Source: Bog-473 sp963744935
GTDB taxonomy: Bacteria; Actinomycetota; Acidimicrobiia; Acidimicrobiales; RAAP-2
Direction of reading: 5' to 3'
Length of the DNA stretch: 64,000 nucleotides
Assembly (NCBI GenBank): GCA_963744935.1
Contig: CAVUVM010000001.1
Coordinates: 496,001 to 560,000, forward strand
Position numbers and translations under genes: made by a program. The notes under the pieces are model-generated. The model worked only from the letters and a program-made list of their open reading frames with translations, had not been told where the DNA came from and ran no database searches. Position 1 is the first letter of the stretch. The number at the start of each line of letters is the position of its first letter. Below, piece after piece: positions 1 through 11,159 of this stretch.

Positions 1-937
1 ACGCGCCGGTCCTTCCGGGGAGCGCCGCCCGAGGCGATGGTGCGGACCGGCGCGAGCAGCGCGATCTTGCGCGCGGACATCGATCGCCCCGACAGCCCGG
101 CGTTGGTCGAGGCGGAAATTGCACCGGGTGCGACGAGCCGGACCAGGGTCAACCGCAAGGCCGTCTCCGCCCGCAGGGACCTCGGGGCCGCCGTTCCGTG
201 CACGGTCTTCTCACCCGAAGACCTGACGCTGATCAGCGGGGGGCCCAAGGGACGCCGTGACCTGCTCGACGACGCGCTGGCGCTGCTCGACCCCGAGGGG
301 GCGCGTGCGGCGGACGAGACCGAGCGTGTCCTGCGTCGAGCGCGCCGCGCTGTTGCGCCAGTCCGGAGGGCGGGCCGGTCCTGAGATCAGCACGTCGCTC
401 GACGTGTGGGACCAGCGGCTGGCCGACACCGGCAAGGTCCTCGTCGCCGCGCGCGAACGCCTGGCGGCGGACCTCGAGCCGCTGGTGGGTGCGGCCTACA
501 GCCGGCTCGCCGGCGCGGAAGGACGCACACTCGTGCGCCAGCAGTACACACGCAGTTGGGAGGGTGATCTGCTGGCGGCACTCGGGACCAGCCGACGCGA
601 CGATCTTCGGCGCGGCGTGAACACCGTCGGCCCGCACCGCGACGACCTGGCCCTGGCGATCGAGGACCGTGAGGCCCGCACTCACGCCTCGCAGGGCGAG
701 CAGCGCTGCCTCGCCCTGGCGTTGCGCCTCGGTGTGCACGAACTGGTTCGGGCCCGGACCGCCTTGGTGCCGATCCTGCTGCTCGACGACGTGTTCTCCG
801 AGCTCGACCCGGAGCGGAGCCGCGCCCTGGTGGCGGAGCTCCCCGAGGGGCAGGCGATTCTCACGACGGCGGCACCATTGCCCGAAGGCATCACGGTGGC
901 GCGGGTCGTCCCGGTGCAGGCACTCGCGGCCGCATGA
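1..937 (+). CDS. recF: RecF, recombination/replication gap-repair ATPase (5' partial, frameshifted)
   Basis: This is the C-terminal part of RecF, an SMC-like ATPase that loads RecA at single-strand gaps. The gene begins left of the window. The reading frame is open from base 1, and the residues SFRGAPPEAMVRTGA fit the RecF N-terminal region. The downstream part has the family hallmarks TVGPHRDDL, a signature-like SQGEQR and a Walker B segment LLLDDVFSELDPERS. The first part is in frame 1 and the rest in frame 2. The switch lies at about 327-345, between DETERVL and RAALLRQSGG, and looks like a one-base insertion. No other damage is seen. The stop overlaps the start of the next gene (ATGA), and the order recF-DUF721-gyrB-gyrA is the normal origin-proximal order in actinobacteria. 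Confidence 0.9.
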
Positions 938-1242
938 CGCGGGCCGGCAAGGGGCCGCGGCGGGTCGGGGAGTCAGTGCCACGTCTGTTGAGCCGGCTCG
1001 GTGTGCCCGTGTCGCCGGCCACGATCGAGGCCGTCTTCGGCCGGTGGGAATCGGTCGTCGGCCGTGAGCTGGCCGACCACGCGCGGCCGTTGCGCCTCGA
1101 CGGCACGACGCTCGTCGTGGCGGTCGACCATCCGGCCTGGGGCACCCGCGCGCGCATGGAGTCGGCGCAGATCCTCGGCCGAATCAGGGATGTCGAAGGC
1201 AACGCGATCGAGCGTCTGGAGGTCGTCGTCGAGCGGCCCTGA
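934..1242 (+). CDS. DUF721 / DciA-like replicative helicase loader
   Basis: This 102-residue protein belongs to the DUF721 family, whose characterised members (DciA) help load the replicative helicase DnaB. The typical core is visible: an N-terminal LLSRLGV segment, the W in FGRWESVVG, then ELADHARPLRLDGTTLVVAVDHPAW, quoted here only by its ends, which forms the KH-like beta-alpha fold. The ATG overlaps the recF stop, so the two are translationally coupled. In actinobacteria the gene normally sits between recF and gyrB, as here. The protein is shorter than many mycobacterial homologues because it lacks a long N-terminal extension. Function in this organism is inferred from family and position. 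Confidence 0.85.
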   Translation: MTRAGKGPRRVGESVPRLLSRLGVPVSPATIEAVFGRWESVVGRELADHARPLRLDGTTLVVAVDHPAWGTRARMESAQILGRIRDVEGNAIERLEVVVERP

Positions 1243-1441
1243 CGCGGCCGGCGCGTCGGTCTTCGATCCGACTCTGTGGTGATTGTGAGGGTCCTGGTGA
1301 GAGGCCTGCCGCTGACCGTTCATGAGTGCCGAATTGTGACGTCGGTCGGGTAGAATGGTGTGTCGCATCGAAAGGCCGGAGGTGCACCGTTCGGGGATTC
1401 GATTCGTACCGTGAGACCGTCGTTTTTGAAAGGGCGCGCCT

Positions 1442-3406
<1,965 letters not shown>

Positions 3407-3432
3407 GCAAGCGGACCAGGAGTAGGGAGCAC

Positions 3433-5946
3433 ATGGCACAGTCGACACGCGGTTCGGGCCGCGGGGGAGCAGGCTCGGGCGGGGACGGCGAAGGCCCTAC
3501 CGGGTCCGAGGAGCCGGTCAGCGGTTTGATCGAGCCCATTGAGATCCAAGAGGAGATGGAGCGCTCGTTTCTCGAGTACTCCATGTCCGTCATCGTCGCC
3601 CGCGCGCTCCCCGACGTGCGGGACGGCCTCAAGCCGGTGCACCGCCGGATCCTCTACTCCATGTTCGACAACGGGCAACGCCCCGACCGGCCGCACAGCA
3701 AGTGCGCCAAGGTCGTGGGCGAGGTCATGGGGACATACCATCCCCACGGCGACTCGGCGATCTACGAAGCGCTGGCCCGCATGGTCCAGGAGTTCTCGCT
3801 CCGCTACCCGCTGATCGACGGCCACGGCAGCTTCGGCGGCCGCGGCCCCGACGACGGCGCTGCGGCCATGCGCTACACCGAGTGCCGGCTGGCCCCCCTC
3901 GCCCTGGAGTTGATGGCCGACATCGACGAAGAGACCGTCGACATGGTGGCCAACTACGACGGCTCCGCTCAGGAGCCGGTGGTGTTGCCGGCTCGCTTCC
4001 CCAACCTTCTCGTCAACGGGTCGCAGGGCATTGCCGTCGGCATGGCGACCAATGTCCCGCCGCACAACATGGGCGAGGTCATTGACGCGGCCATCCACGT
4101 ACTGCACCATCCCGAGGCCACGCCCGACGAGCTGATGGAGTTCGTGAAGGGCCCCGACTTCCCGACAGGCGCGCAGATCCTCGGCCGGCAGGGCATTCTC
4201 GACGCCTACCGGACCGGTCGTGGCTCCATCAAGATGCGCGCCCTCGCCGAGATCGAGGAGGGGCGCAGCGGAGACCGCATCGTCGTCTCCGAGCTCCCGT
4301 ACCAGACCTCCGTCGAGGTGATTGAGCAAAAGATCACCGAACTGGTGCGGGCGGGTGACCTCGACGGGATCAGCGGGATGCGCAATGCGTCGGCCAACCA
4401 GAAGCCGTCGTTGATCATTGACCTGAAGCGCGACGCCAACGCCAACGTCGTGTTGAACAACCTCTACAAGCAGACCCCGCTCCAGACCAGCTTCGGCGTG
4501 AACATGCTGGCTCTGGTGGACGGCGTCCCCCGCACGCTCAACCTCGCGCAGGCGCTCTCGTACTACATCGATCACCAGATTGAGGTCATTCATCGTCGGT
4601 CCGAATACCGGCTCGAGAAGGCGCGCAACCGGGCGCACATCGTCGAGGGCCTGCTCAAGGCGATCGACATGCTCGACGCGGTCATCGCCACCATCCGGGC
4701 GTCGGCCGACCGGCCCGAGGCCCGCACGTCGTTGATGGCGGAGCCCTTCTCGTTCACCGAGGTGCAGGCCACCCACATTCTCGACATGACCCTGGGCCGG
4801 TTGACCCGGCTCGGTCGCTCCGAGCTGGAAGCGGAGATGGAAGAGTTGCGCGCGGCCATCGCCGAACTCGAGGCGATCCTGTCGGACGACGGCAAGCTGC
4901 GCGGCGTCATCGAGACCGAGATGACCGCGATCCGCGACAAGTACGACAACCCCCGCCGGAGCGTCATCACCCACGACCCCGGCGAGATGGGCGTCGAGGA
5001 CCTGATCGACGACGAGGAGATCGTCGTGACCATGACCAGGGCCGGCTACATCAAGTCGGTGGCGGCTGCGGCCTTCCGGACCCAGGGCCGCGGCGGTCGG
5101 GGCGTCCAGGGTGCTCGCCTGAAGGAAGAGGACCTGGTGAGCCAGGTGGTGCAGACCTCGGCCCACGCCTACCTGTTGCTCTTCTCGAACCAGGGCAAGG
5201 TCTACCGGCTCCGGGGGCACGAGATCCCCATGAAAGACCGCACGGCGCGCGGGACGGCGGCCATCAACCTGGTCCCGCTGGCGCCGAACGAGTCGATCAC
5301 GGCCATCATCGCCACGCGCGAATTCTCGCCCGATCAGTACCTGGTCTTTGCCACGGCCCACGGGCAGGTGAAGAAGACGGCCATGAGCGAGTACGACAAG
5401 TCACGGCGCGAGGGCTTCATCGCCATCAACCTGCGCGACGGCGACGAGCTGGTCCGCGTCGTCGCAACGTCGGGGCAAGACGACCTCTTCGAGGTGACGC
5501 GCAACGGCATGACCATCCGCTTCAACGAGGAGGACGTGCGGCCGATGGGCCGTGACGCCGCCGGCGTGCGCGGCATCCGTCTTCGCCAGGGCGACGTCGT
5601 GGTGTCGTTGGACGTGGCGGCGGACGACACCGACATCCTCATCGTCACCGACGCCGGCTACGGCAAGCGCACCAAACTCGAGCGTTTCAACCGCCAGACC
5701 CGTGGCGGGCAGGGCGTGCGCGGCATCCGGCTGACCGGTACCCGCGGCACCGTGGTGAGCGCGTTCATGGTGGCCCTCGACGAAGAGATCTTGCTGGTGT
5801 CCTCAGGCGGGGTGGTCATCAGGACGGTGGTGCGCGAGATCGCATCGCAGGGCCGGGACGCGACGGGGGTCCGGGTCATGAACCTCGACGAGGGACAGTC
5901 CGTGGCGGCGGTGGCGCGGGTGGCGGCGGAGGCCGACGAGGCCTGA
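3433..5946 (+). CDS. gyrA: DNA gyrase subunit A
   Basis: GyrA is the DNA-cleaving subunit of gyrase. The catalytic tyrosine is Tyr148 in AAMRYTECRLA. The quinolone-resistance-determining region reads GDSAIYEALARM; Ser108 and Glu112 occupy the positions of E. coli Ser83 and Asp87, the usual drug-sensitive-type residues in many Gram-positives. The C-terminal beta-pinwheel includes a GyrA box, QGRGGRG, at about residue 551, which supports true gyrase rather than topoisomerase IV. The first 30 residues are a Gly/Ser-rich extension not needed for the fold. At 837 residues the length is typical. An inverted repeat just after the stop may end transcription against the convergent lepB. Confidence 0.98.
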   Translation: MAQSTRGSGRGGAGSGGDGEGPTGSEEPVSGLIEPIEIQEEMERSFLEYSMSVIVARALPDVRDGLKPVHRRILYSMFDNGQRPDRPHSKCAKVVGEVMGTYHPHGDSAIYEALARMVQEFSLRYPLIDGHGSFGGRGPDDGAAAMRYTECRLAPLALELMADIDEETVDMVANYDGSAQEPVVLPARFPNLLVNGSQGIAVGMATNVPPHNMGEVIDAAIHVLHHPEATPDELMEFVKGPDFPTGAQILGRQGILDAYRTGRGSIKMRALAEIEEGRSGDRIVVSELPYQTSVEVIEQKITELVRAGDLDGISGMRNASANQKPSLIIDLKRDANANVVLNNLYKQTPLQTSFGVNMLALVDGVPRTLNLAQALSYYIDHQIEVIHRRSEYRLEKARNRAHIVEGLLKAIDMLDAVIATIRASADRPEARTSLMAEPFSFTEVQATHILDMTLGRLTRLGRSELEAEMEELRAAIAELEAILSDDGKLRGVIETEMTAIRDKYDNPRRSVITHDPGEMGVEDLIDDEEIVVTMTRAGYIKSVAAAAFRTQGRGGRGVQGARLKEEDLVSQVVQTSAHAYLLLFSNQGKVYRLRGHEIPMKDRTARGTAAINLVPLAPNESITAIIATREFSPDQYLVFATAHGQVKKTAMSEYDKSRREGFIAINLRDGDELVRVVATSGQDDLFEVTRNGMTIRFNEEDVRPMGRDAAGVRGIRLRQGDVVVSLDVAADDTDILIVTDAGYGKRTKLERFNRQTRGGQGVRGIRLTGTRGTVVSAFMVALDEEILLVSSGGVVIRTVVREIASQGRDATGVRVMNLDEGQSVAAVARVAAEADEA

Positions 5947-5984
5947 TCAAGAGCCCGATCGTCGCCCGCTCGGACCGATCAGGC
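5941..5984. terminator. Inverted repeat between convergent gyrA and lepB
   Basis: GCCTGATC at 5941-5948 and GATCAGGC at 5977-5984 are a perfect 8-bp inverted repeat, and an inner GAGC/GCTC pair can extend the stem. It starts at the gyrA stop codon and lies 20 bases from the end of lepB. There is no T-run, so a bidirectional hairpin terminator is plausible but unproven. Confidence 0.35.
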
Positions 5985-6004
5985 GCCCACTGGAAGAAGC
6001 GCTA

Positions 6005-6724
6005 CTAGAAGATGTGGATGGACGAGAGCGGCCAGACCCGCAGGTCGACCTTGCCCACGATGAGCGACCCTGGGATGGGGCCCCAATAGCGGCTGTCGCA
6101 GGAATCGGTCCGGTTGTCGCCCATAACGAAGTAGTCGTTGGCCGGGATGTGGAAGGGGCGCGCGAGGCTGTAGGCAGGGCCCCCGGGGCCCGGGCTCGTG
6201 ACCCCCTGCTCCTGTGAGGGGAGCCACGACTCGTTGAGGCGCTTCGCGTCGATGTAGACGTAGCCGTTGGCGAGCGAGATCGTCTCCCCGGGGAGCCCGA
6301 TGACCCTCTTCACGAGGTCGTTCACCTCTGGCCCACCGCAATTCTCGGCGGGCGGCCGCGAGAAGACCACGATGTCGCCGCGGTCGACGCCGTGCAGGTG
6401 GTAGCTGAGCTTGTTGACGAGGATGCGGTCGCCGACCTGGAGCGTGGGCTCCATTGAACCCGAGGGGATGAAGAAGGTCTGGACGACGAAGGCGCGCAGC
6501 AGGACCGCGACCAAGACGGCGATGACGACCACGATGACGCCCTCACGGATCCAGCGAGAGTTCGACCGCTGTCCCGCCTTCGGGGCACCTGGCGGTCCTG
6601 CGGTCCCGTTTTGACCGCCTGGTCCATTAGGCCCCACGGGGCCACCGGGAGGCGCGGCACCGGACGCGGCGCCAAGCGGCAGTTCCTCGACGGCGACCGC
6701 CGGATCGTCGGGTTCGGGCGTCAC
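6005..6724 (-). CDS. lepB: Signal peptidase I
   Basis: This membrane serine protease removes signal peptides from exported proteins. A long Gly/Pro-rich cytoplasmic N-terminus of about 58 residues is followed by one membrane segment at about 62-80. The S26 motifs follow: FIPSGSMEPTL with nucleophile Ser90, VGDRILVNKL, the lysine box LVKRVIGLPGE with Lys138, and GDNRTDSCDSRYWGPI. The 239-residue length fits actinobacterial type I peptidases with a single anchor. The gene lies 37 bases downstream of an amidohydrolase gene on the same strand and could be cotranscribed with it. It converges on gyrA. Confidence 0.96.
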   Translation of the reverse strand: MTPEPDDPAVAVEELPLGAASGAAPPGGPVGPNGPGGQNGTAGPPGAPKAGQRSNSRWIREGVIVVVIAVLVAVLLRAFVVQTFFIPSGSMEPTLQVGDRILVNKLSYHLHGVDRGDIVVFSRPPAENCGGPEVNDLVKRVIGLPGETISLANGYVYIDAKRLNESWLPSQEQGVTSPGPGGPAYSLARPFHIPANDYFVMGDNRTDSCDSRYWGPIPGSLIVGKVDLRVWPLSSIHIF

Positions 6725-6761
6725 CGGAGGCAGGCTAGACGGCGATGCGGGCGTCGGGGGC

Positions 6762-8489
6762 TCAGGCCGGCACGGGGATCACCGAGGCGGTGTCGCGGCC
6801 GGAGCGCAACAAGGTGCCGGGCAGAGACCCGGTCGCCTTCCCGTCACGAACCGTCACCACGCCGTTCACCAGCACCTGGACGACCCCGTGGGAACCGGCG
6901 TAGAGGCGCGGGGTCTCGCCGGGCAGGTCGTGCACCAGGCGGGCCGGTTCCGAGTCCACGGTGGCCGGGTCGAAGACGAGGAGGTCGGCGGCAAACCCCT
7001 CGCGAACGACGCCGCGTTCACGAATCCCGAACAGTGCTGCAGGTTGCGAGGTCATCATCTGCACCGCCTGTTCCACGGGCACGAGCTGGCGGCCGCGCAG
7101 ACAGTCCGCCAAGAAGGCGGTCGGGTAGCTCGAGCCGCACATGCGGTCGAGGTGCGCGCCGGCGTCGGAGCCGCCGACCATGGCCCGCGGGTCGCTCCAG
7201 ATGGCGGCCCGCATCGCCCAGGTGGCGTCGGTGCCGTCGTCGGTGTTGGGCCAGAGCACCGTCCGGAGGTCGTCGGCCAGCACGATGTCCAACAAGGTGT
7301 CGAAGGGCGCGGTGCCCCGCTCGGCCGCGATGTCGGCCACGCTCCGGAAGGCACATCCCTCGTTGGCCGGCGTATAGGTGTCGCCGATGACGTAGGTGCC
7401 CCAGTGCGACAGGCCGCGGAAGACCCCGGCCTCCTTGCTGCGCGCCCGCTCATCGAGCTGGGCGCGGACGTCGGGGTCGGCTAGCTGCTTCTTGCGCTCG
7501 TCCTCGGGCAGGCCCATCACGTCACCCCATCCGGGAATGAGGAAGAGCGCACAGTGCGTGCGGAAGCTCATGTTCATCGGGACCAACGTGGGCATGGTGA
7601 GCGCCACGATGCGCCCGCCCGCTGCTGCTGCGGCGGACGAGGCCGACAACTGATGCTCGATGCGCTCGGCGGAGCGGGCGTCGACGGTGAGCACGTTCCA
7701 GTTCAGGGGACGCTGGGCGGTCACGCTCATCGCCGTCATGAGGTCGATCTCCTCGGGACTGAACGAATCGAGGCAACCGTTGGTGATGTATTCGAGGGTC
7801 GTCCCCTCGTGGCCCGCGACCTCCTCGCAGAACGACAACATCTCACGCCGGTCAGCGTGCCGGGAACTGATGGGTCGTCCTTCGCCGTCGGAATGCGTGC
7901 GGGACTGGGACGACGAGAAGCCGAGCCCCCCGGCCTCGAGTGACTCGGACAACAGCGCCCGCATCGCCGCGATCTCCTCGTCCGAAGCCACCTCGTCGCT
8001 GCGCTCGGCCCCCATGACTTTGCGCCGGAGCGCGCAGTGCCCGACCAGGAATCCGGCGTTGACGCCCAGGTGCCCGTCCAGCGAATCGAGGTACTCCCCA
8101 AAGGTGGACCAGGTCCACGGGACACCCTGTTCGAGCGCGGTCAGAGGCATGCCCTCGACCTTGGCCATCATGCGCCGGATGTAGTCGGCATCCTCCGCGT
8201 TGATGGGCGCGAGTGTGAACCCGCAGTTCCCACCGATGACCGTCGTGACCCCGTGCACGTTGGAAGGGGAGGCGGTCGGGTCCCAGAACAGCTGCGCGTC
8301 GTAGTGCGTATGCGGGTCGATGACACCGGGCATCACGGTGAGCCCGGTGGCGTCGAACTCGGTCGTGGCGGGCTCGTCCACCGGCCCGACGGCGACGATG
8401 CGGCCGTCCCGGATCCCGATATCGGCCTGACGGGCGGGAGATCCTGTCCCGTCGACGAGCGTGCCGGATCGGATGACGTAGTCGAGCAT
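6762..8489 (-). CDS. N-acyl-D-amino-acid deacylase-like amidohydrolase
   Basis: This 575-residue protein belongs to the amidohydrolase superfamily, D-aminoacylase subgroup, which hydrolyses N-acyl-D-amino acids or related amides. The N-terminus (MLDYVIRSGTLVDGTGSPA) gives the typical small beta-sandwich. The metal ligands of the first strand are in DPHTHYD (His60, His62). A later GGSDAGAHLDRMC near residue 433 supplies the conserved aspartate. TVIGGNCGF is characteristic of the subgroup. Actinobacterial members are often annotated only as amidohydrolase because substrates are unknown. It lies between the coiled-coil gene (gap 62 bases) and lepB on the same strand. Family assignment is firm; the substrate is not. 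Confidence 0.88.
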   Translation of the reverse strand: MLDYVIRSGTLVDGTGSPARQADIGIRDGRIVAVGPVDEPATTEFDATGLTVMPGVIDPHTHYDAQLFWDPTASPSNVHGVTTVIGGNCGFTLAPINAEDADYIRRMMAKVEGMPLTALEQGVPWTWSTFGEYLDSLDGHLGVNAGFLVGHCALRRKVMGAERSDEVASDEEIAAMRALLSESLEAGGLGFSSSQSRTHSDGEGRPISSRHADRREMLSFCEEVAGHEGTTLEYITNGCLDSFSPEEIDLMTAMSVTAQRPLNWNVLTVDARSAERIEHQLSASSAAAAAGGRIVALTMPTLVPMNMSFRTHCALFLIPGWGDVMGLPEDERKKQLADPDVRAQLDERARSKEAGVFRGLSHWGTYVIGDTYTPANEGCAFRSVADIAAERGTAPFDTLLDIVLADDLRTVLWPNTDDGTDATWAMRAAIWSDPRAMVGGSDAGAHLDRMCGSSYPTAFLADCLRGRQLVPVEQAVQMMTSQPAALFGIRERGVVREGFAADLLVFDPATVDSEPARLVHDLPGETPRLYAGSHGVVQVLVNGVVTVRDGKATGSLPGTLLRSGRDTASVIPVPA

Positions 8490-8551
8490 GGGACCTCCGG
8501 GAGCATGCCCAACCCCGCCACGGCGGCGTAGGCAGCGAATCTGACGACCCG

Positions 8552-9139
8552 TCAGCTTATCTGTGCACCCTCCTCGTACTGGCGCACGATGGCCGCTCTG
8601 ATCTCTGCCAGGCGGGCCTCGACGGCCTCGAGTCGCGCCGTGAGCGCGGCCACCTGCTCTTCGAGGACGCCGAGGACACGCCTGACATCATCGGCAGATG
8701 TCAGGTCGACGCTCGCCATCTCGGCGTGGACGGCGAGCAAGTCATCCGATCGGACGAAGATGCCGGGGTCCAGCTCCCCGGCAGCGGATGGATCGTCGGG
8801 GGCCGACCAGCCCTCTCCCCACGAGCGGGCGGTCAGCGCGCCGGGCAGGTCGTCGACCATCTCCTTGCTGCTGGGTGTGGCGGTCGCCAGGCGATGGCGA
8901 AGGATACTCACGTCGTCCGCGAGCACGCCGCGTGCGTAGGTCAGGGTCTCGAGGACCGTAGTGAGGCTGTCCCGCCAGTCACGGATCGATGTGGTCCCGG
9001 GCGCGTCGGCGACAGCGGCGGACTCGTGCAGGGCGGCGTCGATCTCTTCCAGGAGAATCGGGCGCACCTCGTCGGGCGCCGCCCCGGCCGCCCGGTCGCT
9101 CGCTTCGTCGTCCGGCAGATGCGCCTGGGCTGATGGCAC
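8552..9139 (-). CDS. Hypothetical protein with C-terminal coiled coil
   Basis: I do not recognise this 195-residue protein. The chosen start is GTG at 9139, because AGGAGG lies about nine bases upstream; an in-frame ATG 36 bases further up lacks a site. The sequence is acidic and helix-rich. The last 50 residues, beginning near VRRVLGVLEEQVAALTARLE, form a strong heptad pattern and probably a coiled coil or leucine-zipper dimer. There is no signal peptide or membrane segment, so it should be cytoplasmic. It is the first gene of a probable three-gene unit with the amidohydrolase and lepB, and is divergent from the dCTP deaminase gene. Confidence 0.7.
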   Translation of the reverse strand: MPSAQAHLPDDEASDRAAGAAPDEVRPILLEEIDAALHESAAVADAPGTTSIRDWRDSLTTVLETLTYARGVLADDVSILRHRLATATPSSKEMVDDLPGALTARSWGEGWSAPDDPSAAGELDPGIFVRSDDLLAVHAEMASVDLTSADDVRRVLGVLEEQVAALTARLEAVEARLAEIRAAIVRQYEEGAQIS

Positions 9140-9308
9140 CGGGTCCCCTCCTCTGCTGCATCGCCGGAAACGCACGGGCCGACACCCGTTGTGACCTCTT
9201 TACCATCGAACGCAGAGGAGCCGTAAGTGCTGATCGTCACAAATTCGGCCGCGTCCTTCGCCCTCGGAGCCGGCCGGCCGGGACGTCGCAGGCCTTTTCT
9301 GCCGGTCC

Positions 9309-9373
9309 TGTGGACAACGCGACCGACCCTGGAGAACCCCTGTGTTCCCCAGGTCGTCCCCAAGTCATCCACA
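9309..9373. promoter_or_regulatory. Two DnaA-box-like nonamers in a divergent intergenic region
   Basis: TGTGGACAA at 9309-9317 is the exact reverse complement of TTGTCCACA, a preferred actinobacterial DnaA box. TCATCCACA at 9365-9373 differs by one base from TTATCCACA. They face each other across a 47-base spacer that includes an imperfect inverted repeat (9329-9352). They sit in the 285-base gap between divergent genes. Binding by DnaA is inferred only from the sequence match. Confidence 0.4.
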
Positions 9374-9424
9374 GGCTGTGCCTGATGCCCTCCCCAGCCA
9401 GGCGTTTCCCCATGAGGGCAGCAC

Positions 9425-10618
9425 GTGCTTTGCTCTGAAGATGGGCGAATCCCGGTCTCGCAGTGCACGGTGGCTCAGGTGGTCTTGAGCCTCCATGCAA
9501 CGTCGGAGGGGGTCCTTCCGGGACAGCTCCTCGAGCGCGCCATTCACGCCGGTTACATCGACGCCGGGCGCTTCAAGATCCCCGAAGCCAATGTGCAGCC
9601 GGCCAGCCTCGACCTCCGTCTGGGCGAGCGCGCGCTGCGCATCAGGTGCAGCTTCCTGCCCGGAGCCGACTCCGTCGAGCGCAAGCTGAAGGATTACATC
9701 CTCGACGAGATCGACCTGCGCGGCGACGGCGCGATGCTCGAGGCCCGCTGTCCGTACCTGATCGAACTCAAGGAGCGGCTGGACCTGCCCGCCGGCCTGC
9801 GGGGTAAGGCCAACCCAAAGAGCTCGACCGGGCGCATCGACGTCTTCACGCGCGTCATCACCGACCACAGCGATCGCTTCGACGAGATCGCACCGGGGTA
9901 TCACGGCCCGCTCTACCTCGAGGTCGTGCCACTGTCGTTCGCGGTCCGGGTGAACGAGGACTTGACGCTGAACCAGTTGCGGTTGTCCATGGGCAGGCCC
10001 TGGCTGAGCGACGAGGAGGTGCGTCAGACGCATCTCGCCGCTCCCATCCTCTTCCGGCGTGGCGAGCCGGCCCCAGTCGAGGACCTGGTGCTGTCGAACG
10101 GGCTCTTCTTGGGCCTCGACTTGCACGGGGACGAGCGGGGCCAGGTGGGGCACAGCACCCGGGACAGCGCCCCCCTGCTCGACCTGACGACGGGCGTCGA
10201 GGCCGACCCGACGCCATTTTGGGATCCGGTGTTCAGAGAGGAGGGCGACCGCCTGGTCCTGTCGCCGAGGCGCTTCTACCTGTTGATGTCGCACGAGGCG
10301 GTCAGCATCCCGCCCAACCTGGCGGCAGAGATGACGGCCTACGACCCGACGAGCGGCGAGCTGCGCACCCACTACGCCGGCTTCTTCGACCCGGGCTTCG
10401 GGTTCGACCCCGCCGGTCGCTTCTGCGGGTCGCGGGCGGCGCTCGAGGTGCGGGCGCACGACGTGCCTTTCATGGTCGAGAACGGGCAAGCCGTCTGCAA
10501 GCTGACCTTTGAGCGCATGCTCGAAGAGCCGACCGCGCTCTACGGCAGCGGCATCGGCTCGTCGTATCAACAGCAAGAGGAAACCCTGAGCCGGTACTTC
10601 CGTCGCGCCGCTGAGTGA
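9425..10618 (+). CDS. Double-domain 2'-deoxycytidine 5'-triphosphate deaminase (DCD family)
   Basis: The protein resembles the long, two-domain dCTP deaminase family (DCD N-terminal domain) rather than the usual 190-residue Dcd. Such enzymes belong to the dUTPase/DCD fold and deaminate dCTP to dUTP for thymidylate supply. The key segment RGKANPKSSTGRIDVFTRVI carries the nucleotide-binding signature. A second related half begins near LSPRRFYLLMSHEAVSIP, ending with RAHDVPFMVENGQAVCKL. The longest frame starts at GTG 9425; in-frame GTG 9470 or 9479 would remove an N-terminus unlike the family, and conserved sequence begins at about GVLPGQLLERAI. No strong ribosome site decides between them. It is cytoplasmic and monocistronic as seen here. 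Confidence 0.82.
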   Translation: MLCSEDGRIPVSQCTVAQVVLSLHATSEGVLPGQLLERAIHAGYIDAGRFKIPEANVQPASLDLRLGERALRIRCSFLPGADSVERKLKDYILDEIDLRGDGAMLEARCPYLIELKERLDLPAGLRGKANPKSSTGRIDVFTRVITDHSDRFDEIAPGYHGPLYLEVVPLSFAVRVNEDLTLNQLRLSMGRPWLSDEEVRQTHLAAPILFRRGEPAPVEDLVLSNGLFLGLDLHGDERGQVGHSTRDSAPLLDLTTGVEADPTPFWDPVFREEGDRLVLSPRRFYLLMSHEAVSIPPNLAAEMTAYDPTSGELRTHYAGFFDPGFGFDPAGRFCGSRAALEVRAHDVPFMVENGQAVCKLTFERMLEEPTALYGSGIGSSYQQQEETLSRYFRRAAE

Positions 10619-10831
10619 GGCTCGCCGGGCCACGCGGCGCGGGTCATGAGTCCGACGCGCGACGACTCTTCTGTCCCCTCCCGAGTCCGAGTCACCACGC
10701 CCGCACAATTCGCGCGGCAATGAGGAGGCGCATCTGCGGTTGGGTTGGTTTCGCTGGGTAAGAGATCGGTAGGGGGCTTCTCAGAGCGGGTTCTGTGTCG
10801 CCCACACAGAAGGAGACGGGGAAGGTGAGGA

Positions 10832-11090
10832 ATGCGGCGGGTCCGTCTTGGTCTTGGCGGCGTCGCGTCCGGCGTGCTGACGCTGGCGGTCGGGATGTTC
10901 GAAGTGGTCACGGCCGCCGGCGCGGCCTCGGCACCTGACCCGGAGCGGGCGACCGTGTACTTCACAGTGCCGCTGGACAATCTCCATCCCGGTGCCGATG
11001 ACTGTCGGAGCGCTGGCATCAGGCGCGGCCATCGGCCGGCTCGGCCACCGCCGGGCAGGAGCCGCTTTTGCGCCCGCAGGTCAGGAGTAG
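10832..11090 (+). CDS. Small exported protein, apparent frameshift
   Basis: A good ribosome site (GGTGAGG) precedes ATG 10832. The first 34 residues look like a signal peptide, with basic RRVR, a hydrophobic core and an AAGAASA cleavage region, followed by PDPERATVYFTVPL. After this the frame becomes Arg/Pro-rich and implausible. One base over, in the third frame, the text TISIPVPMTVGALASGAAIG is protein-like and reaches a TAG at 11088-11090. I therefore read one short secreted protein with a one-base insertion near 10975. The family is unknown. It stands just upstream of two other exported low-complexity proteins. The alternative is a longer out-of-frame ORF, which I doubt. Confidence 0.35.
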
Positions 11091-11159
11091 GCAGTCGGTC
11101 ACGACAAGACACGCGTACGTCACTTGGACCGGATCGATCGGGGAAAGAAGGAGGGATCG

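Noticed and set aside
9331..9352. SOS (LexA) box in the divergent gap at 9.3 kb
   Set aside because: GAAC and GTTC are separated by six bases instead of the four of the actinobacterial LexA site.
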